Positions 57,106 to 64,000 of a stretch of DNA of 64,000 bases are shown one piece after another. The stretch comes from Rhizoctonia solani (taxonomy: Eukaryota > Basidiomycota > Agaricomycetes > Cantharellales > Ceratobasidiaceae): NCBI RefSeq assembly GCF_016906535.1, contig NC_057382.1:992001-1056000 (forward strand). The letters are read 5' to 3'. Both the position numbers and the translations under genes were made by a program. The notes under the pieces are model-generated. The model was not told where the DNA came from. It saw only the letters and a program-made list of their open reading frames with translations, and made no database searches. Position 1 is the stretch's first letter. Each line of letters opens with the position of its first letter.

Positions 57106-59639
57106 GGCCAAGAGCTACCGTCAAGCCCTTGGTCTCAAAAATAGAAACGCATGTATCTGTCTTGGAGTTTGTAAATATTGCAATGGACTCGAACAAAAAA
57201 CCGTTACTCTTCCTAGAAATGACACTGCGTGACTATCCGACGGACCCTATCAAAACCCTCATCGACTCTGGCGCCACCTCCAACTTTATTTCCCCCTCCT
57301 TAGTAGAAAAACTCAAAATCCCAAAAACCCTACTTGAAAATCCACGAGTAGTGAGAATGTTAGATGGTACCATATCTCAGACTGGTCGCATATGGCACCA
57401 GGTTCAACTTGCGGTCTCGGCCAATGGCCATCCCCACATTATCCCTTTCCTCGTTTGCCCCATAGGCAACACACCGGCTATTCTAGGCATGACATGGTTA
57501 ACGGCAGAAGCTCCTTTAATTGATTGGCAACAGGGACTAGTCACCTTCCCTGAACAAGTTCAAATTGCCTCAGAAGAAGAAGCGGACTCAGACCCCTTAG
57601 CGGACCTTCCCCCTCAGTACCATGAGTTTGCTAAAGTCTTTGGCAAAGAAGAATTTAAGGTCCTCCCTCCACATAGGGAGTATGACATCTCTATAGACCT
57701 TGTCCCGGACGCCAAACTGACCCCTGGCCCCATATACGGCATGACGGATGCAGAATCTAAGGCGTTGAAGCAGCACATTGACGAGGAATTGGCAACGGGC
57801 AAGATCCGCCCCAGCACCTCATCTGCCGGCGCCCCCGTCATGTTTGTAAAGAAGGCAGACGGATCCCTCAGGCTGGTTGTGGATTACAGGAAGTTGAACA
57901 AGGTTACCCACAAAAACGTCTATCCCCTACCAAGACAGGATGACCTCATGGCAAAACTCAGGCACGCTAAGATCTTTACCAAGTTGGACCTACGTTGGGG
58001 CTACAACAATGTACGCATCAAGGAAGGAGACGAATGGAAGACGGCCTTTAGAACCAAATACGGCCTCTTTGAATATCTAGTCATGCCATTCGGCCTCACC
58101 AATGCCCCTGCAGCGTTTCAACACTTTATGAACAATCTATTCAGGGACCTGATTGATGTAACCGTGGTAATCTACCTAGACGACATCCTCATCTTCTTGG
58201 AGAAAACTGAAGACCATCCGTCCCATGTCAGAGAGGTACTATCGCGCCTCATGAAGAACCAACTATTCTGCAAATTGTCAAAATGCCACTTCCACGTGAC
58301 CACCGTAGACTACCTTGGTATTGTCATCTCCCCGGACGGATTCTCAATGGACCAAAAGAAGATTGAGGCGGTCACCTCTTGGCCCACGCCCAGAACGGTT
58401 AAACAAGTCCAGGCCTTCCTAGGGTTTGTGAACTACCTCAGACGCTTCATCCCCAATTTCAGCTTGGTTGCTCGCCCCCTCCATAACCTCACCAAAAAGG
58501 AAACCCCTTGGTCATGGGGTAACCTAGAAGAAGTAGCATTCCAGGAGCTGAGGTCCCTTGTTACCCGGTCGCCCGTCCTCATTCATTCTAACCCGGACCT
58601 CCCTTACTACCTTGAAACGGACGCATCGGGAGTAGCCATGGGAGCCATACTCAGCCAACGAGGCCCAGATAATTGGTTACATCCCATTGCCTACATGTCA
58701 AAATCCTTCTCAGGAGCCGAAGCAAATTACGACACCCATGACAAGGAGCTCCTGGCCATAATCAAGGCATTAGAGGAATGGAGGATTTTCTTAGAAGCAA
58801 CGGACAGACCAATCCAGGTGTTCACGGACCATAGAAATCTGGAATATTGGATGCAGGCACGGACGTTCAACAGAAGGCATGCGCGATGGCGGATTTTCCT
58901 GAGCGACTTCAACTTCGAAATACACTATCGCCCAGGCAAGCAGTCAGGGAAGCCAGATGCCCTATCCAGAAGGTCAGATTACACGGACAGCCCTCAGGAA
59001 CCAGAGATCATGCTCCCAGCAGAAGTCTTCGCCAACACGTCAGAGGAAGAAGTTGAGATTGTTACAGAAATACGCACCAAGCTCAAGGAAGATCCCTTGC
59101 TGGAGCCAATCATCACATTCCTGACAGAGGACGCAGATAACGCACCTCCCTCTATTCGAAAGGCCTACCGGGACTACGATTGGGAAGAAGACCTCCTATG
59201 GTACCGCGGAAAGTTAGTTGTCCCAGACTCAGAACCCCTAAAAGAACGGCTCCTGAAGGAATTCCACGACTCTCCACTGGCAGGACATCCAGGACAGCAA
59301 CGAACCCTGGAACTACTAAGCAGAAACTACTGGTGGCCGGGAATGAAGTCCTCGGCCAAAGAGTGGGTTGAGTGTTGTCCCATATGCCAAGCCAATTGCC
59401 GCGCCCACGCCCCAGTTATTGCTCTAAAGCCACTGGAAGTTCCCCCATTCCCTTTCCACACCATTTCCTACGACTTTATCACAGGTTTCCCAAAGTCAAA
59501 TGGACACGACGCAATTTTGGTAGTCATTGACTCCTTTTCCAAATTCGGACACTTTATCCCAACTACCAAGAAAGTCACGTCCAAGGGTCTAGCGGAATTA
59601 TTTGTCTCGCATGTGTGGAAACTTCACGGGTTGTGTTAA
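57000..59639 (+). CDS. pol: Pol polyprotein of element 1, truncated in integrase
   Basis: Domains in order: aspartic protease (LIDSGATSNFISPSL), reverse transcriptase (KLDLRWGYNNVRI, MPFGLTNAPAAFQ, catalytic YLDDILIF), RNase H (LETDASGVAMGAILSQ, with YDTHDKELLAIIKALEEW), and integrase with its HHCC zinc finger (HPGQQRTLELL, then CPICQANC) and the first catalytic aspartate (SYDFITGF, VVIDSFSKFGHF). The frame ends with two foreign codons at 59634-59639, read from the LTR of element 2. Lacking the rest of the integrase core, it cannot make an active integrase. Translation relative to gag would need a -1 frameshift or an alternative start in the 106-base overlap. Confidence 0.9.
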   Translation: MRAKGAWDQTVPQRLESHNQGGRQDRRGRRIGKRVRPRATVKPLVSKIETHVSVLEFVNIAMDSNKKPLLFLEMTLRDYPTDPIKTLIDSGATSNFISPSLVEKLKIPKTLLENPRVVRMLDGTISQTGRIWHQVQLAVSANGHPHIIPFLVCPIGNTPAILGMTWLTAEAPLIDWQQGLVTFPEQVQIASEEEADSDPLADLPPQYHEFAKVFGKEEFKVLPPHREYDISIDLVPDAKLTPGPIYGMTDAESKALKQHIDEELATGKIRPSTSSAGAPVMFVKKADGSLRLVVDYRKLNKVTHKNVYPLPRQDDLMAKLRHAKIFTKLDLRWGYNNVRIKEGDEWKTAFRTKYGLFEYLVMPFGLTNAPAAFQHFMNNLFRDLIDVTVVIYLDDILIFLEKTEDHPSHVREVLSRLMKNQLFCKLSKCHFHVTTVDYLGIVISPDGFSMDQKKIEAVTSWPTPRTVKQVQAFLGFVNYLRRFIPNFSLVARPLHNLTKKETPWSWGNLEEVAFQELRSLVTRSPVLIHSNPDLPYYLETDASGVAMGAILSQRGPDNWLHPIAYMSKSFSGAEANYDTHDKELLAIIKALEEWRIFLEATDRPIQVFTDHRNLEYWMQARTFNRRHARWRIFLSDFNFEIHYRPGKQSGKPDALSRRSDYTDSPQEPEIMLPAEVFANTSEEEVEIVTEIRTKLKEDPLLEPIITFLTEDADNAPPSIRKAYRDYDWEEDLLWYRGKLVVPDSEPLKERLLKEFHDSPLAGHPGQQRTLELLSRNYWWPGMKSSAKEWVECCPICQANCRAHAPVIALKPLEVPPFPFHTISYDFITGFPKSNGHDAILVVIDSFSKFGHFIPTTKKVTSKGLAELFVSHVWKLHGLC

Positions 59640-61155
59640 GAGTTGTGTAAGTACAGGAGTAAGAAAGAATTACTATATACAAAATGTATATGAGAATAAC
59701 TAAGAACTAGTATTAAGAATCAGAATATATGCACAGAATATATGCACAATATAGGCTAGGTTATCAGGAATAACAACTCCTAACAAATAGTCTAGCAACT
59801 ATGAAGTGCAGGTGGTTGGTTATGTATAGTACCTTAGACTAATGTTACTTAAGCCTAAGTGACTAAGGGTATGTATACTTAAGGTCTCTAGGATAGTACC
59901 TTAAGTAAGAGGGTTACCTGACTAATGTACAGGATTTATAGGATTTGCCTAATAAGTATAGGACTTATATATGCTTAAGTAAGACTTAAGACTTATGGGG
60001 TTTACCTAAAATATATCTAGGATTTATGAGATATTGTAGATAAAGCTATCTACAATATAAGGGGTATGGTGGATTGAAACACTATCACTCAATCACAACA
60101 ATCCTTACAGTATTGTCGCACTATACTCAATGTTGAACTCAACAACTGTGACAGTCAAGGGGCACAGGGTCGCAGTAAGTACACTAATAGGTTACCCTGT
60201 GTCTGTTGGGACTGGCCTATGGTCTTAGTGCGCCGAATAACCTCCTATGCTATTTACAGTGAGTCAATCACTAAAGTAAATGCGCAGATAAGCTGTTAAA
60301 GGCTTGTGTGTATATGTCAATATATAAGAGTAAAAGTAGGATGCATTAGAAGCGTCTTCACAGGGTCCTTTTATACCCTGAGAAGGCGCACAAACAAGTA
60401 TATACATGATTGATACCAAGAGGGGGTACAGGAGGTACATGTGGCAACTGAAACACTTGAGGGAGCCGATACCTTGGTACATAGTAAACAAACAACAGAT
60501 CCTAATATTTGCCCCAAGGCAATGTTTGCCCCAAGGCAGTATTTACCTGTGTGGGTCCTTAGATGTCCCAAGGCTAAGTGTTTCATCCTTGGAGTAAACA
60601 GTCCCAAAGGTAGGATACCTCTGCATTGGGTACTTACAGTAAATGGGGCATAACTCTACCAAATGTTGTCCGTTTTGGGAGTTTGACCCAGCGTTCTGGA
60701 GCGCGCAAACATGCGCACCTAAGCGCAAGCGATTCGGCAGTGTGGGATGCCCGGGTGATGGAGAAAAGGCGCATTTAGTGCGTCGGCGCTTAAGGGCTGA
60801 TTAAGCGCCGGAGCACTTGCCTATGCGACAGGGGGGACCCTGAATATTTCTGTGTGTAGCCACAAGATAGAATCTTGAATAGTAAATACTACAAACAAGA
60901 GAAATATTACTTGTTACTGTTTATCTACTCAGCTGAATTTATATATATTTAAATGAGTGAGAAAACAGCATATATGCAAAAGGCATTGCATATTAAGGGT
61001 ATTCCTGGGGTTTGTAGGTTTTGTAAAGGTCACTATTGGATAGAGGGACCTTGAAAACCTTAGTTCGCATCTTTATCTCATTTATTTACTGTGAGATTAC
61101 TAGTGTAATTAATAAAATAAGTACAGATTAAAGAAGAAATGTCATATCCATAACA
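59634..61155 (-). repeat. Putative 3' LTR of element 2, about 1.5 kb
   Basis: Plus-strand ends are TGTTAAGAGT at 59634 and CATAACA at 61155, so on the minus strand it reads TGTTATG...CTTAACA with TGTTA/TAACA ends. The left edge coincides with the break in the element 1 integrase, and the right edge is next to a G-rich tract, both as expected for an LTR. Interior is AT-rich, with several copies of CTTAAG-containing motifs and no ORF of note. Confidence 0.7.
60784..60810. repeat. Perfect 10-bp inverted repeat inside the LTR
   Basis: CGGCGCTTAA (60784-60793) and TTAAGCGCCG (60801-60810) are exact reverse complements with a 7-base spacer. In RNA this would form a stable hairpin; it may matter for polyadenylation or regulation of the element. 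Confidence 0.85.
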
Positions 61156-61170
61156 TATCCCCCCCAATCT
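61156..61170 (-). other. Polypurine tract of element 2
   Basis: On the minus strand, a run of seven G preceded by purines (AGATTGGGGGGGATA) sits immediately before the TGTTATG end of the LTR, the normal place of the plus-strand primer. Confidence 0.6.
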
Positions 61171-61605
61171 GGACTTATCCTATCAAGAGATGGCTTCCTG
61201 ATCAAAGGTTTGATGCTAATTGATTATACCCCTTGAAATAGGAATTAAACTCCTTTACTTCATTGCTAAGTCTTAAGGTCGGAGCCATGGGCGCTTAAGG
61301 CTTAGTCACCCGCTCTGAGTCTACAGCTGGTGCAAGGTATTTACTTGTTGTAATTATTACAAGGTCAAATCCGAGGCTTTTGACTTAGTTAAAAGTGCTA
61401 TCGATATCTATCGGATCGTGGCTATCGATCGGTACTAAGTGTGGTGGGACGTTCACACGGATAAGGGTTGAATTCTTAGCGACGATTATTTAGACGAGTC
61501 AAAAACAATCGGATTCGCGAGTAGAGTATTAATGGTCGCAGAATACAGGAAAGAGGTGCTAAAAGCACGGATTGGAAGTTACAAGGCTGAAGGAGACACT
61601 GACTA
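61171..61605. other. Non-coding stretch between accessory ORF and polypurine tract
   Basis: About 430 bp, inside element 2. No open frame or motif recognised. Confidence 0.4.
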
Positions 61606-62951
61606 CTAGTTAGAGGCTACAGGACGAGTTTGAATGACATGGTTAGCGTTGATTTCGATTCCTCCGCCAATGTCGAAGTCCATATCCCCTTCGGTCCTTA
61701 AGTCGCGGGCGCGAACCTCGTGCCAATGGTCTTCCCATGAAAACGGAGGCGTGTGCTGCTGCGGTACGGAGGGCCACTCAGGAGGTCCCAGGTCGGCGAC
61801 GGGCTGAGGTTCTCCTGGCCATTCCCAAACAGATTCGACGAAGTCGGCGCTGAAGGACGGGGGTGCGGGATCGGCGTCCTGTACAACGGCCACTTGCGCA
61901 AGTTGCTCGGTAAGAGCGTTGACGTCGAGCTTGTAGTTGCTGCTGTTGGGGGGTGCAGGGTACTCGCCTGCATTGCTTGCGGCGTGCAGGGGCTCAAACT
62001 CCGGCGCAGTGAATGAATCGCTGTATTGCTGTCCCAGCCAGTGGATTCCGTGGGACTCGGGGATGACAGGAGGCTTGAGTCCCCAAGCGGCGTAGTCGAA
62101 GATTTGTTCCGCAAATTCTTCCAATGCAGGCGGTGGAGAAACTTCAGTGGGCGGCGTAAGCGGGCCCAAGGACTCGTCGTCGGCGTCGTAGCCATTGATA
62201 GGGAATCCTGTGACACATATCCTTGTATATTTAGTGCACATTATTAATTCTATGCCAAATTCTGCTTACCCGCATCTGATAAATCGTCTTCAGAGCTATC
62301 AATGACAGGGTGCCCGTGTAGACGACACCAGAAGCGGTGTGCTGATACGCAAGCAGGGGAACCACAAATGTACCCAACATGAGCCAGGTTGCTGTAATGG
62401 TTCTGCTTGGTAGCATTAATAATGATGGAAAGCGCATTGAGACAGATGACATAGAAATTGTTGTGGTGGACTTGGCACTGTAATTCATGGAAGGTGTCAA
62501 AAGGGAAGTGGTAGAGATCGCGAGTGAAGCAGATAGGACAAGGGATGTATGGGAAGTTGATCTCTTCTAGCTTAGAGGCATAATCATAATTGCCCCAAGG
62601 ATCATGGCGGTTCCATCCTGTGGGTTGAACAGCATCCCCAAAGACCTGGAGAGCATGGTAGTAGGCCCCATGGAGAGCATGGGCAAGGTCAACACCTAGG
62701 AACCACTGGGGAGGGTGATCATCAGCCATGAGGAACACCTCAACATCTGGCATAGCATGAATGCGCCGCTCCAGAGGGTCAGGATGGTTTTCTGAGTAGG
62801 GTGAAGGGTGATCATTGTGGCGGTTAGCATAAATGTAGTATAAGTCGCGGACATGATTAGCCTCAATAATACCTGTCTCAGGGGAGAGAGGCACATCATT
62901 GCGATAGGTGGTGAAGATGGGGAAGCAGTAGAAGCTTTGAGCAAAAGACAT
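61606..62951 (-). CDS. Accessory two-exon ORF of element 2, unknown cysteine-rich protein
   Basis: Exons 62951-62270 and 62207-61606, intron 62 nt (GTAAGC...CACAG), 427 residues in one frame. The N-terminal half has a Cys/His-rich stretch that may bind zinc: PCPICFTRD, LQCQVHHNN, YVICLNAL, GYICGSPACVSAHRFWCRLH. The C-terminal half is acidic and Pro-rich (DDESLGPLTPPTEVSPPP) with Trp-rich patches (FVESVWEWPGEPQ) and looks disordered. It is in the same orientation as pol, starts about 200 bp after the pol stop and lies before the 3' LTR, the env position. A pyrimidine-rich stretch just upstream of the ATG looks like a fungal transcription start, so it may have its own promoter. I recognise no family. 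It could be an accessory retrotransposon gene or a captured host gene. Confidence 0.6.
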
Positions 62952-63154
62952 ATTGATAGAGTACTGAGTAGACGTATTCAGTGTGAGTGGGATGGCAATG
63001 GAGAGAGTTGAGTGATAGCATTTATACAAAATCCATCCTCCATAAGATAGGTTTGACTTAGAGATTTGAGCGTTGAGTATGTTGTTATTTCCTATCTTGG
63101 AGGATATGACCGGTTTAGTTACACCTGTGGTACATGGAAGAAGCCATGTGGAGC

Positions 63155-64000
63155 TTAGAACTCCTTCTTCTTCTTGTGATTGGGATGGATAGTGGAGCCA
63201 GAGGTTTGCTTCCATTCTTGGATTACTTCTGGAGCATTCCTTAATTCTTTTTCTGTCCTCCATCTATCATGTTCTGAGCTGTACCCAAGCCAACGGATTT
63301 TGTACTGCCTAATCCTCTTGTTGCCTTTCTTGATTGTTCTTTCTTCTACTATCTTTTCCACCTCATATTCAGGCATTTGTTGGAAGTCCCCTCTAGGTAT
63401 ATTCTGAGTGGGTTGGCTTCCAAACTCTGGGGGTGATGCCTTGTAAGATTCCAAGTGGGCTATGTTAATGATTGGGTGTATGCAATAGCTAGCAGGTAAT
63501 CTTATCCTATATGCTACTGGTGATATGCTTTCCATAACTTCAAATGGTCCTTCATAACGCATATTTAGCTTATTCCCTTTCCCTGACTGATGTTTGAGTA
63601 AGTTTAAGGAATGGGGATTGATTAAGACTAAATCTCCTGGCTCAAAGGTAACATGTGTCTTGTCAGAATTATAGTATTTCTGTTGATAATTCTGAGCTAC
63701 TTTGAGAGCGTCCTTAGCTAATGATTGTGCTAATTCCATGGATTCCTTGAATTCTTCAGCTGTTTGACTTTCTTGGGCTGGTCTTGGAATGTTCTCAGAA
63801 GTGAGAGCCAGTAAGTCGGCTGATGTTAGAGGCTGGAATCCGCAGAGTAGAAAGGCTGGTGTCTGTTGTGTGGATGTATGCACACCTGTGTTGTATGAGT
63901 GCGCAAATCCTGGTAGAAGCTTACTCCAATTGTCCTTAGCTGGGTTAGTGAATACTCTAATTGCTACTTCTGTAGTTTGATTAAGTATCTCTGTTTGTCC
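63155..64000 (-). CDS. pol: Pol polyprotein of element 2, C-terminal part: integrase and chromodomain (partial)
   Basis: The frame is open to the window edge. It begins inside the integrase core (GQTEILNQTTEVAIRVF, equivalent to the conserved DGQTE-x-x-N segment), continues through the C-terminal integrase domain (GDLVLINPHSLNLL, RYEGPFEVMESISPVAYRI, IINIAHLESY) and ends with a chromodomain: YEVEKIVEERTIKKG, YKIRWLGYSSEHDRW. The aromatic positions of the chromodomain are kept, typical of chromoviruses that target chromatin marks on integration. Stop at 63155. The rest of gag-pol lies beyond 64000. Confidence 0.88.
   Translation of the reverse strand, partial: GQTEILNQTTEVAIRVFTNPAKDNWSKLLPGFAHSYNTGVHTSTQQTPAFLLCGFQPLTSADLLALTSENIPRPAQESQTAEEFKESMELAQSLAKDALKVAQNYQQKYYNSDKTHVTFEPGDLVLINPHSLNLLKHQSGKGNKLNMRYEGPFEVMESISPVAYRIRLPASYCIHPIINIAHLESYKASPPEFGSQPTQNIPRGDFQQMPEYEVEKIVEERTIKKGNKRIRQYKIRWLGYSSEHDRWRTEKELRNAPEVIQEWKQTSGSTIHPNHKKKKEF

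Larger units (their letters stand above)
54841..59633 (+). mobile_element. Ty3/gypsy LTR retrotransposon, element 1, truncated by insertion
   Basis: Presumed 5' LTR, gag and pol in the order protease, reverse transcriptase, RNase H, integrase, which defines Ty3/gypsy. Pol stops inside the integrase core at 59633, where the LTR of element 2 begins. The rest of element 1 (second and third integrase acidic residues, 3' LTR) is not in this window and may lie beyond 64000. Long uninterrupted gag and pol frames suggest a young insertion. Confidence 0.85.
59634..64000 (-). mobile_element. Ty3/gypsy chromovirus, element 2, partial, inserted in element 1
   Basis: Reading on the minus strand: end of pol with integrase and chromodomain (64000-63155), an extra two-exon ORF (62951-61606), a purine tract (61170-61156) and a 3' LTR (61155-59634). 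The remaining 5' part lies outside the window. It interrupts the integrase of element 1 in opposite orientation and is therefore the younger insertion. Confidence 0.8.

Overview
The window is nuclear DNA of a filamentous basidiomycete. Genes are split by many introns of about 45-75 nt with GTRNGT-type donors, several exons are tiny, and the gene set is eukaryotic: dynactin p25, transportin, RCC1, an L-type lectin, a PalI/SUR7 protein and AFG1. F-box proteins, a TPR-CHAT protein, HGDLK-type kinases and Ty3/gypsy chromoviruses with annotated features like these point to Agaricomycetes, most like Rhizoctonia/Ceratobasidiaceae; that placement is inference.

Layout. 0-7.1 kb (+): two F-box proteins and the mitochondrial AAA+ ATPase AFG1. 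8.7-10.8 kb (-): RCC1. 11.8-14.7 kb (-): a multi-pass membrane protein and a decayed duplicate of its 3' end. 15.2-16.1 kb (-): an isoprenylcysteine methyltransferase-like protein. 17.0-19.4 kb (+): PalI/SUR7 protein and dynactin subunit 5. 19.8-23.4 kb (-): a TPR-CHAT protease-like gene interrupted by one in-frame stop. 24.9-30.3 kb (+): a full ABCB transporter. 30.3-33.8 kb: no recognisable gene. 34.8-35.3 kb (+): an internally deleted ribosomal protein L12 locus. 35.6-40.0 kb (-): a TMEM184/DUF300 protein with a long disordered tail carrying two tandem duplications, starting head-to-head about 90 bp from transportin/KAP104 (40.1-44.0 kb, +). 44.3-46.0 kb (-): ER-Golgi L-type lectin. 47.1-49.2 kb (-): a short eIF4G-like MIF4G protein. 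50.0-54.1 kb (+): one gene with three kinase folds in tandem, the last two with degenerate catalytic motifs. 54.8-64.0 kb: nested LTR retrotransposons. Element 1 (+) is cut inside its integrase by the ~1.5-kb LTR of element 2 (-). Element 2 has a chromodomain integrase and, between pol and its 3' LTR, a two-exon cysteine-rich ORF that I do not recognise.

How the genes relate. These are mostly independent housekeeping genes, not a cluster. Several belong to shared processes: nuclear transport (RCC1 as Ran exchange factor, transportin as Ran-dependent carrier), secretory traffic (lectin) and translation (L12, eIF4G-like). Lineage-specific families (F-box, TPR-CHAT, tandem kinase, membrane-protein paralogues) and retrotransposons fill the spaces between them.

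The most interesting items are the spliced accessory ORF in the env position of element 2, the triple kinase/pseudokinase gene, the interrupted TPR-CHAT gene, and the repeated use of GC-AG introns and 10-31-nt microexons. All splice models were made by eye from reading frame, consensus and family conservation; none is confirmed by transcripts.
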